In this document: positions 16,264 to 24,566 of the stretch, piece by piece
Layout: each line of letters begins with the position of its first letter
Numbering within the stretch: position 1 is the stretch's first letter
Source: Kocuria carniphila
GTDB taxonomy: Bacteria; Actinomycetota; Actinomycetes; Actinomycetales; Micrococcaceae
Direction: 5' to 3'
Assembly (NCBI RefSeq): GCF_004136555.1
Contig: NZ_NOIT01000022.1
Span: forward strand, 1 to 42,002
DNA length: 42,002 bases
The notes under the pieces: model-generated
What the model saw: only the letters and a program-made list of their open reading frames with translations
The model's database searches: none
What the model was told of the DNA's origin: nothing
Program-made: the position numbers and the translations under genes

Positions 16264-17997
16264 ATGGCTGAGCACCAATGGGAGATTGAGCGCAAGTACG
16301 ATGTCTCGCCCAAACAGGCGGCCAAGATCAAGCTGCACAAGGTCAAAGGATTCACGGTGGGCGAGCCCGCAATCTACGACTTGACGGCCGCGTACTTCGA
16401 CACCGACGATTACGCGCTGAGCGGTGCCAACGTGGCCGTGCGGCGTCGTGCGGGCGGCGGCGACGACGGTTGGCACGTGAAGTACAAGGCAGGCAAGGTG
16501 CGTGGGGAGCTGCATTACGAGCCGCTCAAGACCTCGACGCGCATGCCCGCAGCGTTGCGTAAAACGCTGGTCGGGATCACCCTGGACCAGCCGCTCACGC
16601 CCGTAGCGACCATCAATACCAAGCGCGCCGAGTACCCGATCACCGCCGAAGACGGTCAGCAGCACGCCGTGCTGTGCGTGGATTTCGTCTGCGCGCGTGA
16701 TGAGCGAGCCGGGGTCGATCGTGAGTGGAGCGAGTGCGAAATCGAGCTGAGCTCCAATGAACTGTCCAAGAAGCAGTCCAAGGCGGTCTTCTCGGCAGTC
16801 GAGGACATTTTGTTCGAGGCGGGGGCAGTGGCTTCCACGTCGCCGGCCAAGATTGCTCGCGCGCTGGGCCAGGACGAAGGGCCGGCCAAGGAACTGGCCG
16901 CGGACGGCAAGGACAAGGATTCTTCCAAGGACTCTGCGAAAAAGGACAAGAAATCCAAGAAGTCCACGAAGGAAGCTGAGAAGAAGCAAGCATCCGAACC
17001 CGTCCAGGACGCACCGACCAGCGGCCAGGACGTTCTGGCGGCCATGTGTGAAACTCTCACACGCCAGCTGCAGCACTGGGATTTCGCGGTGCGGATCGAC
17101 GCGGATGATTCCGTGCATCAGATGCGGGTGCGCAGCCGTGCCTTGCGTAGCGTGCTGCACGCCTCGCGCGATTTCATCCCCGAGCAGATCGGGGCTGATC
17201 TCGAGGAACGCCTCAAGACTCTGGCGCGGGCACTCAGCGATGCTCGTGACGAGGAAGTCGCGGCCGAGCAACTGCACGCTCGGTTGGACGACGAGTTCCA
17301 GGGCCAGATCACGACCGCGGCCCGGCAGGACTTGTTTGCCGCCTCGGAGGCAGCGTCTGCCGACGCCGCTCGGGCCGTTCGCCGCATGCTGGACAGTCCC
17401 GAGCACATCCAGTTGTTGACTGACCTGCGGGCACTGTTCCAGGACTCCACGTTCGGTGAGCAGGCCGCGGGGCTGTCCGCAAAGAAATTCGCCAAGGCCG
17501 TCATGACGACCGCTTTGACGGACGTGATCCAGAAGGCCACGGCCAAGCCGACCGTGGATTCTGAGACCGGTGAAACCGAAGTCAGCGAGCTCGGTGCCGA
17601 GCTGAGCGAACGGCTGGCGCAGGCTGACGAGGATCCCGTGGCGCTGGCCGTTTACTTCGATCACCTGCACGACGCCCGCAAGGCCATCAAGTCCGTCCGG
17701 TACGTCAGCGATGCCCTGGACCGCGCGAATGTCGAGCCGGGCAAGAAACGCTCCAAAGCGGCGTCGTACGCCAAGGAATACCAGGACGAACTCGGTTCCC
17801 TCACGGACTGCGCCGTCATGGAACACTGGCTGGCCCGTGTGGCCCGCAGCTTCCAGCGCACCGGCAAGGACCGCTACGCAGTGGGTCTGCTGCACGGCAT
17901 CGAGATGGCGTCCCTGCGAGCCCGCCTGGATGATGCCCCGGAGCTGATCGGGGACCTGGTGGAGGACATCCAGCGGGAACTTCCGAGCGAGGACTAA
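16264..17997 (+). CDS. CYTH and CHAD domain-containing protein
   Basis: A 577-residue protein starts at ATG 16264 with AGGGAG four bases upstream. An upstream in-frame ATT at 16198 would run through the terminator and is rejected. The N-terminal CYTH domain shows the EIERKYDV signature (ExExK) and further basic and acidic tunnel residues such as YFDTDDYAL, VRRRAGGGDDGWHVKYK and EWSECEIELS. A Lys/Ser/Glu-rich linker spans about residues 210-245. The C-terminal CHAD domain has its conserved His-containing helices DSVHQMRVRSRALRS and YFDHLHDARKAIKSVRY. CYTH domains bind or hydrolyse triphosphates and CHAD domains bind polyphosphate, so a polyphosphate-related role is likely but unproven here. 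Confidence 0.92.
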   Translation: MAEHQWEIERKYDVSPKQAAKIKLHKVKGFTVGEPAIYDLTAAYFDTDDYALSGANVAVRRRAGGGDDGWHVKYKAGKVRGELHYEPLKTSTRMPAALRKTLVGITLDQPLTPVATINTKRAEYPITAEDGQQHAVLCVDFVCARDERAGVDREWSECEIELSSNELSKKQSKAVFSAVEDILFEAGAVASTSPAKIARALGQDEGPAKELAADGKDKDSSKDSAKKDKKSKKSTKEAEKKQASEPVQDAPTSGQDVLAAMCETLTRQLQHWDFAVRIDADDSVHQMRVRSRALRSVLHASRDFIPEQIGADLEERLKTLARALSDARDEEVAAEQLHARLDDEFQGQITTAARQDLFAASEAASADAARAVRRMLDSPEHIQLLTDLRALFQDSTFGEQAAGLSAKKFAKAVMTTALTDVIQKATAKPTVDSETGETEVSELGAELSERLAQADEDPVALAVYFDHLHDARKAIKSVRYVSDALDRANVEPGKKRSKAASYAKEYQDELGSLTDCAVMEHWLARVARSFQRTGKDRYAVGLLHGIEMASLRARLDDAPELIGDLVEDIQRELPSED

Positions 17998-18055
17998 CCG
18001 CCCGGCTGTCTGAAGCCGTCTGACCGACGGTAGAACCCCGCCAGAGTGGATCTCC

Positions 18056-18119
18056 GTAAAACGATCGACGGTACGACCTGGAACTTTCGTTTTCTGGGTC
18101 GTACCGTCGATCGTTTTAC
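18056..18119. terminator. Bidirectional terminator, 23-bp perfect stem
   Basis: Arms 18056-18078 and 18097-18119 are perfectly complementary over 23 bases. The stem can extend inward by about five more pairs with two wobbles, leaving a loop of about eight bases. The arms end in TTTTAC on each strand. It lies between the convergent CYTH-CHAD and VOC genes, so it probably ends both transcripts. Confidence 0.8.
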
Positions 18120-18137
18120 CGCTGCGCGGGTCGCGCG

Positions 18138-18530
18138 CTAGTTCTCGCTGATGAGCTGAATCAGGTTTCCGCAGGTGTCATCCAGGACCACGATGCTCAC
18201 CGGACCAGCGTTCGTGGGTTCCATGGTGAACTCCACACCCTTCTCGCGCAGCTCGTCGAACGCCTCCTGCACGTCGTCCACCTGGAACTGCGTGTAGGGA
18301 ACCCCCGCGGACTTCAGCGTGGATTTGAACTCGGGAGCACCGAAATTGGCGTCCGGCTCGAGGGGGAGCTCCACGCCGTCGGGATCGCCGGGGGAGGTGA
18401 GGGTGAGCCAACGGGCCTCACCGGCGGGAACGTCGTGCTTGAGCTCGAAGCCGAGCTTGTCGGTGTAGAACGCCAGAGCCTTGGCCTGATCGTCCACCAG
18501 GACACTGGTGATGTTGATGCGAATGCGCAC
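18138..18530 (-). CDS. VOC/glyoxalase superfamily protein
   Basis: A 130-residue single-unit vicinal-oxygen-chelate protein starts at GTG 18530 with AGGAG seven bases upstream; the longer frame into the MFS gene is an artefact. The two beta-alpha-beta-beta-beta halves are visible: ITSVLVDDQAKALAFYTDKLGFEL in the first, and YTQFQVDDVQEAFDELREKGVEF then VSIVVLDDTCGNLIQL in the second. Such proteins include glyoxalase, dioxygenase and drug-binding resistance proteins; the substrate here is unknown. It is the last gene of a TetR-MFS-VOC operon, 13 bases after the transporter, which suggests a shared role in coping with a small toxic molecule. Confidence 0.85.
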   Translation of the reverse strand: MRIRINITSVLVDDQAKALAFYTDKLGFELKHDVPAGEARWLTLTSPGDPDGVELPLEPDANFGAPEFKSTLKSAGVPYTQFQVDDVQEAFDELREKGVEFTMEPTNAGPVSIVVLDDTCGNLIQLISEN

Positions 18531-18543
18531 GGGATGCTCCTGC

Positions 18544-20235
18544 TCAGGGACGGGTCGAGACGGACCGTTGGTCCGATTCCGGCTTAACGGTAGCGGAGGA
18601 GGGATCGGAAACAGCCGGATCCGCACCGTGCAGCTTGGCGTCGGAGGCGGCGTCGGCGGCCGGTTCATCGTCTTTCGGGGCGTAAACCTCGCGGTCGATC
18701 TGCGTTGCCAGAGGCTTCTCCTCCACAAAGAAGAGCAGCACCAGGGCAATGATCGTCAACGGCACCATGAACAGGAAGATGGGCAAGAGCGCGTCGTTGT
18801 AGGAATCGATTACCGGGATGCGCAGGGCATCCGGCAAACCCTGGACTGCGCCGGGCGTCAGGGAGTTGGCGCTGACCGGGGCGTTCGCGGCGGCCGGTGG
18901 CATCCGCTCCGCCAGGAGGTCGTGCAAACGGGTCACGAACACCGAACCGACCACGGCTGAACCGACCGTGGCACCCACCTGACGAAAGAAGTTGCTCGAC
19001 GCCGTGGCCGTGCCGACCACGCGGTTGGGGAAGGAATTCTGGACGATGAGCACCAGGATCTGCATGCTCAGGCCGATTCCCGCGCCGAAGATGGCGATGA
19101 ACAGGCACAGCTTCCAGATGGGATCGGCCGCGGTCATGGTGGACGTGAGCCACAGTCCCAGTCCGGTGATGACCATGCCGACGAGTGGGAAGAACTTGTA
19201 CCGACCCGTCTTGGAGACGATCTGACCCGAAATTACGGAGGTGACCAGGAGGCTGCCCATCATGGGCGTCATCAGCAGTCCGGCCGTGGTCGCATCCACG
19301 CCCTTGGCCATCTGGATGTAGGTCGGCATGTATCCGAGGGCACCGAACATCACGATGCCGACCATTAGGCCGGCCACAGTGGTCAGGGTGAAGTTCCGGT
19401 CTGCGAACAGCGACAGCGGGATCACCGGATCCTTGACCTTGGACTCGGTCACGACAAAGGCACCGGCGGCGAGAACGGTGAACAGTGCCAGGCCCAGGAT
19501 TTGTGGGGAGAGCCAGTCGTACTGCTGGCCGCCCCACGTGCAAACCAGGATGAGCGTGGTGGTGGCCGACGCCAGAAGCACCATGCCCAGGTAATCAAGG
19601 TTCAAGGATTTGGCGCGTTCGGGCCGGGGAATTCGCAGGAACACGGCCACGGCGGTGAAAGCCAGAATTCCCAAGGGGATGTTGATGATGAACGCCCAGC
19701 GCCAACCGGGCCCTTCGGTCAACCAGCCTCCGAGCAGCGGGCCGGCCACGGAGGCCACCGCGAAGACGGCACCCATGACGCCCATGTACTTGCCGCGCTC
19801 GCGGGCGGGCACCACATCCGCAATGGCGGCCTGGGAGAGGATCATCAGGCCACCGCCGCCCAGCCCCTGCACCACGCGTGCCGCGATGAGCAGGCTCATG
19901 GATTGGGCCGCCGCACCGATCACGGATCCTGCAATGAACAGCACCACGGCGGCGAGCAGGATGGGCTTGCGTCCCAAGAGGTCCGAGATCCGCCCGTACA
20001 CGGGCATCATGACGGTTGAAGCGAGGATGTATGCGGTGATGACCCAACTCATGTGATCCACTCCGCCGAGTTCTCCCACCATGGTGGGCAGCGCGGTGGA
20101 CAGAATGGTCTGGGACAGCGCCGCGAGCAACATGACCATCATCAGTGCGCCGAACAGCAGGACCAGGCGTGGCGGGGGTGCTGACTCTTCCGTGCTCGAG
20201 CTCCGGCCCGAGGCCGGCGCCGTGGTGTGACTCAT
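18544..20235 (-). CDS. MFS drug efflux transporter, DHA2 (14-TM) family
   Basis: A 563-residue inner-membrane drug:proton antiporter of the EmrB/QacA type. The first half has LSQTILSTALPTMVGELGG (DHA2 helix 1), the motif A region GRISDLLGRKPIL and the motif C-like GPLLGGWLTE. About 14 hydrophobic segments follow, then a roughly 65-residue polar cytoplasmic tail rich in Asp, Ala and Ser. The start ATG overlaps the stop of the TetR gene by four bases (ATGA), so the regulator and pump are translationally coupled. It is likely induced by a ligand of the upstream TetR protein. Substrate specificity cannot be read from the sequence. Confidence 0.93.
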   Translation of the reverse strand: MSHTTAPASGRSSSTEESAPPPRLVLLFGALMMVMLLAALSQTILSTALPTMVGELGGVDHMSWVITAYILASTVMMPVYGRISDLLGRKPILLAAVVLFIAGSVIGAAAQSMSLLIAARVVQGLGGGGLMILSQAAIADVVPARERGKYMGVMGAVFAVASVAGPLLGGWLTEGPGWRWAFIINIPLGILAFTAVAVFLRIPRPERAKSLNLDYLGMVLLASATTTLILVCTWGGQQYDWLSPQILGLALFTVLAAGAFVVTESKVKDPVIPLSLFADRNFTLTTVAGLMVGIVMFGALGYMPTYIQMAKGVDATTAGLLMTPMMGSLLVTSVISGQIVSKTGRYKFFPLVGMVITGLGLWLTSTMTAADPIWKLCLFIAIFGAGIGLSMQILVLIVQNSFPNRVVGTATASSNFFRQVGATVGSAVVGSVFVTRLHDLLAERMPPAAANAPVSANSLTPGAVQGLPDALRIPVIDSYNDALLPIFLFMVPLTIIALVLLFFVEEKPLATQIDREVYAPKDDEPAADAASDAKLHGADPAVSDPSSATVKPESDQRSVSTRP

Positions 20236-20852
20236 GAAATCTCCTTGAATGCGGATCGGAAGACGGACAGGGCCTGCTCCACGGCACGGTCGACGACGTT
20301 CGGGTCAGAATTGCTGGTCAGGTCTTCGTTGTTTCGGTAGACGTATTTGAGGACCGAGCCGGCCATCAGAACGTAGGCCTGCGACCTCTCGGATGCTCGC
20401 GTACTGGTCGATGCGGTGGAATGCCCGGCAACGGTCGAGGCCACCAAGGACTCCGCTGCCGTGATGTGGAGCCCGATCTTTCGCGAGAGGTCCGGGTTGG
20501 CCGCGAGCAACTCCTTACGTTCTGTGCCGGTAGCGCTGAATCCGGCGGAGTGCCGGAGGACGGCCATGAACAGACGCACGGTTCGGGAGAACTCATCACC
20601 GGTGGTGGGGTCCTCGTAGTTCTCCAGGGCTGCCTGCGGAATGTGAACCGGCTTCAGCCCCAGGACGGCATCTTCCTTGCACGCGAAGTAGTTGAAGAAG
20701 GTTCGACGGGAGACGCCCGCACGTTCGGCAATGGCCTCCACAGTGGTAGCACCGTACCCGTTTCGGCGGGACAGCTCCCATGCGGCCTCGTGGATTTCGC
20801 GTGAAGTCTGGGCTCGATGACGCTCACGTAATGACACATTCACTTCTGACAC
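20232..20852 (-). CDS. TetR family transcriptional regulator
   Basis: A 206-residue repressor with a typical N-terminal helix-turn-helix (about residues 15-60): TTVEAIAERAGVSRRTFFNYFACKEDAVLG. A variable C-terminal ligand domain follows. The GTG start at 20852 lies six bases from a -10 box, implying a leaderless message, and two palindromes cover the promoter. It overlaps the MFS gene by four bases and almost certainly controls its own operon. The ligand is unknown. Confidence 0.92.
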   Translation of the reverse strand: MSEVNVSLRERHRAQTSREIHEAAWELSRRNGYGATTVEAIAERAGVSRRTFFNYFACKEDAVLGLKPVHIPQAALENYEDPTTGDEFSRTVRLFMAVLRHSAGFSATGTERKELLAANPDLSRKIGLHITAAESLVASTVAGHSTASTSTRASERSQAYVLMAGSVLKYVYRNNEDLTSNSDPNVVDRAVEQALSVFRSAFKEIS

Positions 20853-20858
20853 CGGTAC

Positions 20859-20893
20859 ATATTATGCACTGGTGCAAACTTGCACAAGTGCAA
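20859..20893 (-). promoter_or_regulatory. TetR operon promoter with two tandem operators
   Basis: Reading the minus strand, a -35 TTGTGC (20887-20882), a 17-base spacer and a -10 TAATAT (20864-20859) lead straight to the GTG at 20852. Two related 14-base palindromes overlap it. ATGCACTGGTGCAA (20864-20877) fills the spacer, and TTGCACAAGTGCAA (20880-20893) covers the -35. Their centres are 16 bases apart. This is a typical place for autorepressor binding. Confidence 0.65.
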
Positions 20894-20933
20894 GAACTGC
20901 TGGCGTGGGCCCCACACCCAAGGTTGTGTTCAG

Positions 20934-20979
20934 GTAACAATCAGGAGGTTCGGTGTGGGCACGCATACCTGGTTGTTAC
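20934..20979. repeat. 12-bp inverted repeat in the TetR / reductase intergenic region
   Basis: GTAACAATCAGG and CCTGGTTGTTAC are complementary in 11 of 12 positions (the other is a wobble) with a 22-base loop. The 312-base gap between the divergent TetR and ferredoxin reductase genes otherwise holds the TetR promoter, an AT-rich GTAATAATG stretch just past this repeat, and no credible gene. It may be a binding site for control of the reductase-desaturase pair. Confidence 0.45.
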
Positions 20980-21164
20980 GGTAATAATGTTCTGGCCACG
21001 CATGATCCCGAGTGGCTGGACATCCGTAGAGACCGAGGACCCGCGCGGATCGTCAACAGGTTCCGGCATCGGAGGTCGGTGTGAGTACCGGTCCCGTTCG
21101 CAGAAAGTGCAACCTGATATCCAGATTTCTATGATTGGCGATAGTCAAGAAGTGGGGGCCTAGC

Positions 21165-22217
21165 GTGAAGAACAAGAGCGCTCGAAAACTCCTGAAATTC
21201 GCCGTCTCACAGTTCACGTACCCGCGTGACCCGAAAGACTTCCTTCAGGTGTTCAACAACCTGACCAGTGCCCGGTACACCCGGGGAATCGTGTCCCATG
21301 TGACCCGTGAAACACCGGACACCTCCACCATCTTCTTCAAGGCCGGGGACGGGTGGATTCCCCACGTGGCCGGTCAGTGGGCACGCATTGGAGTCTCACT
21401 CAACGGCAAGCGGGTGTGGCGCCCCTTTTCCATCAGCGCCGCAGAGGGCCACGATCCCTCCATCACGGTGAAAGCCAACGGTGAGGTGTCCACGTTCTTG
21501 GTGCACGACGCCGAACCCGGAACCCTTCTGTACCTGGAGGAGCCCTCCGGTCAGTTCGTGTTGGAGGAAACTCCCGCGAGCATCCTGTTCATCGTGGCGG
21601 GTTCCGGCATCACCCCGGTGATGTCCATGCTCCGCACGCTCATGCCGCGGCGCCCCGACCACGATGTGGTGCTGCTGTACTCCTCCAAATCCCGTGAGGA
21701 CTGCATCTTCCACGACGAGATCCTTGAACTGGCGGACCAGTTCCCGGGATTGAAACCCATTTTCCGGTTCAGCCGCGAAGACGGTCGCATCGACTTCTCC
21801 GACACAGGGGACATCCCGCGATTGTGCCCCGACTACCAGGATCGCGAGATCTACTCGTCCGGCCCCGATTCCTTCGTGACCCAGGTGCAGGACATGGCCA
21901 TCCTCTTCGGTGGCGAATCCCGGGTGGAGCGCTTTGACCTCACCCGGCGCACCAGCGCGAGTGGCAACGGTGAAGTGTATTTCGCCAAGTCCGGGGAAAC
22001 GCTCGAGGTCACCGGGGCGGATTCCATCCTGGAAGCGGCCGAGAATTTGGGCCGGCAATTACCGCACGGCTGCCGCATCGGTATTTGCCGCAGTTGCCTG
22101 GTCCCCATGACGGACGGCCAAGTGTCCGACATCCGAACCGGCGAGGTGACACACGATCCGGGGCTGGTACAAACGTGCATCACCCGACCAGCACCCTGGG
22201 TGGAATTGGACGTCTAG
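21165..22217 (+). CDS. Ferredoxin reductase with C-terminal 2Fe-2S domain (desaturase partner)
   Basis: A 350-residue flavin/iron-sulfur electron-transfer protein. It carries a FAD-binding RPFSIS motif, a pyridine-nucleotide-binding VAGSGITPVMSML segment and a plant-type ferredoxin domain with Cys-x4-Cys-x2-Cys (CRIGICRSC) and a last Cys in LVQTCITRP. This matches mycobacterial Rv3230c-type reductases that pass electrons from NADPH to the acyl-CoA Delta-9 desaturase DesA3. The desaturase gene follows 73 bases downstream, supporting that role. The GTG at 21165 is preferred; an in-frame TTG at 21135 would add ten residues without support. Confidence 0.9.
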   Translation: MKNKSARKLLKFAVSQFTYPRDPKDFLQVFNNLTSARYTRGIVSHVTRETPDTSTIFFKAGDGWIPHVAGQWARIGVSLNGKRVWRPFSISAAEGHDPSITVKANGEVSTFLVHDAEPGTLLYLEEPSGQFVLEETPASILFIVAGSGITPVMSMLRTLMPRRPDHDVVLLYSSKSREDCIFHDEILELADQFPGLKPIFRFSREDGRIDFSDTGDIPRLCPDYQDREIYSSGPDSFVTQVQDMAILFGGESRVERFDLTRRTSASGNGEVYFAKSGETLEVTGADSILEAAENLGRQLPHGCRIGICRSCLVPMTDGQVSDIRTGEVTHDPGLVQTCITRPAPWVELDV

Positions 22218-22290
22218 CGGCCCTGCCGCATTTCCGCCCACCCCATAGATTCAGCCGACAGGCATTCACACCCCTCTGAAGGAGCAACGC

Positions 22291-23406
22291 ATGACAGCAA
22301 CATTGGAAGAGCAGACACCCACCTTTGAATTAGAGCGCTCGCGTCCAACGCCCAACCCCTTGAATCTCACTGAGGAACAACTCATTGAGCTCGAGGTCAA
22401 GTTCGACGCCATTCTCGATGACATCACGGCCAAGCGCGGTGACTCCGACGCGCGGTACATCAATCGCGTCATCAAGCTCCAGCGCAGCTTGGAAATGGTG
22501 GGACGCGCTTCCATGTTGTTCTCCAAGCACAAGCCTTTCTGGTTCTTGGGGGTGGGCTGCCTGGCGGGCGGCAAGATCCTGGAGAACATGGAGATCGGTC
22601 ATAACGTTCTGCACGGTCAGTGGGACTGGATGAACGACATGGAAATCCACTCCACCACCTGGGAATGGGACTTCGTAGCGCCGGCATCGGGCTGGCAGCG
22701 AACCCACAATGAAACCCACCACACCTGGACCAACGTGGTCGGTAAGGACCGCGATGTGGGGTACAACGTTCTGCGCATGGATCCTTCGCAGCCGTGGCGC
22801 CCGGCCAATCTGCTCAACCCGGTGATCAACGCTGGCCTGGCACCCATGTTCGAGTGGGGCATCGCGATTTACGATGTCGAGTTCGACCAGTACTTGGAGG
22901 GCACCAAGCCCAAGGAGGCCATGCTCAAGGACCTCAAGCGGGTTCTGAAGAAGTTCGGTCGGCAGAGCGCCAAGGATTTCGTCCTGTCGCCGCTGTTGGC
23001 CTCGCTGACCGGCTCGGCCAAGTCCTCGATCAAGGGTTACGTGGCCGCCAACGTGATCCGTAACCTGTGGGCCCACGCCGTGATCTTCTGCGGTCACTTC
23101 CCGGACGGTGCCGAGACCTTCACGGAAGAGGACATCGAGAACGAGTCCCGCGGTCACTGGTATTTGCGCCAGGCCATGGGTTCGGCGAACATCGACGGTT
23201 CCAAGTTCATGCACTTCATGACCGGCAACCTGTCGTTCCAGATCGAGCACCACTTGTTCCCTGATCTGCCGTCCAACCGCATGGCCGAGATCGCTCCGCG
23301 GGTCAAGGCGATCTGCGAGGAGTACGGCATTCCCTACACCTCCGGTCCGTTGCCGAAGCAGGTTTTCGAGGCGTGGCGTAAGGTCTTCCGGCTCGCTCTC
23401 CCGTGA
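22291..23406 (+). CDS. Membrane fatty acid (acyl-CoA) desaturase, DesA3-like
   Basis: A 371-residue di-iron membrane desaturase that introduces a double bond into acyl chains. The three histidine boxes are present: HNVLH (His104/His108), HNETHH (His139, His143, His144) and QIEHH (His320/His321, followed by LFPDLPSNR). Two hydrophobic regions lie between the boxes. GAAGGAGC lies about eight bases before the ATG. The upstream reductase is the likely electron donor. Position of desaturation cannot be fixed from the sequence; Delta-9 is inferred from the DesA3-like pairing. Confidence 0.92.
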   Translation: MTATLEEQTPTFELERSRPTPNPLNLTEEQLIELEVKFDAILDDITAKRGDSDARYINRVIKLQRSLEMVGRASMLFSKHKPFWFLGVGCLAGGKILENMEIGHNVLHGQWDWMNDMEIHSTTWEWDFVAPASGWQRTHNETHHTWTNVVGKDRDVGYNVLRMDPSQPWRPANLLNPVINAGLAPMFEWGIAIYDVEFDQYLEGTKPKEAMLKDLKRVLKKFGRQSAKDFVLSPLLASLTGSAKSSIKGYVAANVIRNLWAHAVIFCGHFPDGAETFTEEDIENESRGHWYLRQAMGSANIDGSKFMHFMTGNLSFQIEHHLFPDLPSNRMAEIAPRVKAICEEYGIPYTSGPLPKQVFEAWRKVFRLALP

Positions 23407-23449
23407 GTCGCGGGCCAGGATCGACGGGGTTGGGTGCTGGGCGGTCCGG

Positions 23450-23455
23450 TAGAGT
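23450..23455 (+). promoter_or_regulatory. -10 box of glycosyltransferase operon, leaderless arrangement
   Basis: TAGAGT is followed by seven bases and the GTG at 23463, with no ribosome site. The layout is identical to that of guaA. Confidence 0.45.
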
Positions 23456-23462
23456 TTCACGG

Positions 23463-24566
23463 GTGAAAATAACCACCCTGGCTCTCGTCGGACCGTCACA
23501 ACACGGGGTCAGAATGCACGCGAGTGCCCTGGCCCATCACACTCCACACGCCGAGCGCATCGAGGGTGAGATCACCGAGATCCTGCCGCGCCTGCTGGCC
23601 GACGAAGGGCCGGTGCACTTTCATTTCACGGACCGCATCTTCGGCCACACCGCGCACGACGCCGCCGGGACCGTCGAACGGATCGCGGCTCACCGTCCCG
23701 TATCGGTCACCCTTCACGACATCCCGCAACCCTCCGACGGCCACGCCTTCATGGCCCGTTGTGCCGGTTATGCTCGCGTGGTCGAAGCAGCGTGCACGGT
23801 GATCGTGAGTAGCGAGTACGAACGTGACCTTCTGATCAGGCATTCGGGTCTGCCCACGGATACCCCCGTGCACGTAGACCCGTTGCCCATCGACCGTGCC
23901 CCCGTCCTCGAGGCAGTCAGCGGTCCCCTCGGGTTCGTGAACACCCCCACCGTGGGACTTCTCGGGTTCATCTACCCGGGCAAGGGACATGCGCGGGTGT
24001 TGTCCGCCTTGGCATCCAGTGATCACTCCGCCGACGTCGCCGCGCTGGGTCGGCCGTCGGACGGTCACCAGGACCTCGTGGCCGAGTTCGAGGAACGTGC
24101 GCGCGTGCAGGGTCGACGCTTCCATGTCACCGGCTTTCTCGCCGAGGAGCAGCTCACCGCGGCGGCACGCTCGGTCACGGTCCCGGTGGTCGCGCCGGAG
24201 CACGTCTCCGCATCGGGATCGGTGGGGCGCTGGATCGCCAGCGGCCGCCGGCCGATCGTCACCCGGCACCCGTTCTTCGAAGAGCTCCGTGATCGGGCGC
24301 CCTGGGCGTTGACCCTCACCGATGACCTCCCGTCGGCCTTGAACACCGCACTCGGGAATCCCGCTTCCACGTGGATCGACGCACGGGACTGGAACGATTC
24401 CGACGTCCCCTCTACCGCTGACGCCGCCCGTACCCAGTGGTCCCGACTGTCAGCTGCTGACCCGAACCTCCAGCCCCATGGGCCGTCCAACGCGCGATCA
24501 ACGACCTCCGCGGAAGTTCGACCGGCGAAGCCTGGGGCGCCCTCGGAATCGCCGGTGACACCGTGA
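23463..24566 (+). CDS. Glycosyltransferase, GT4-like (GT-B fold)
   Basis: A 367-residue putative glycosyltransferase. The N-terminal half has the acceptor-side features VGPSQHGV, HFHFTDRIFG and the SSEYERDLL segment. The C-terminal half begins at TVGLLGFIYPGKGH, typical of GT4 donor domains, and contains VPVVAPEHVSASGSVGRWIASGRRPI in the place of the sugar-nucleotide-binding region. The usual EX7E motif is not obvious. The GTG at 23463 is chosen because of the -10 box seven bases upstream; an earlier GTG at 23403 lies inside the desaturase gene. It overlaps the next gene by four bases. Likely cytoplasmic, acting on a surface-polymer precursor. Confidence 0.8.
   Translation: MKITTLALVGPSQHGVRMHASALAHHTPHAERIEGEITEILPRLLADEGPVHFHFTDRIFGHTAHDAAGTVERIAAHRPVSVTLHDIPQPSDGHAFMARCAGYARVVEAACTVIVSSEYERDLLIRHSGLPTDTPVHVDPLPIDRAPVLEAVSGPLGFVNTPTVGLLGFIYPGKGHARVLSALASSDHSADVAALGRPSDGHQDLVAEFEERARVQGRRFHVTGFLAEEQLTAAARSVTVPVVAPEHVSASGSVGRWIASGRRPIVTRHPFFEELRDRAPWALTLTDDLPSALNTALGNPASTWIDARDWNDSDVPSTADAARTQWSRLSAADPNLQPHGPSNARSTTSAEVRPAKPGAPSESPVTP

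Noticed and set aside
16252-17895. 547-residue minus-strand open frame
   Set aside because: Antisense shadow of the CYTH-CHAD gene.
21135-21164. Upstream TTG start for the ferredoxin reductase
   Set aside because: It adds ten residues without a ribosome site; the GTG at 21165 fits the family better.
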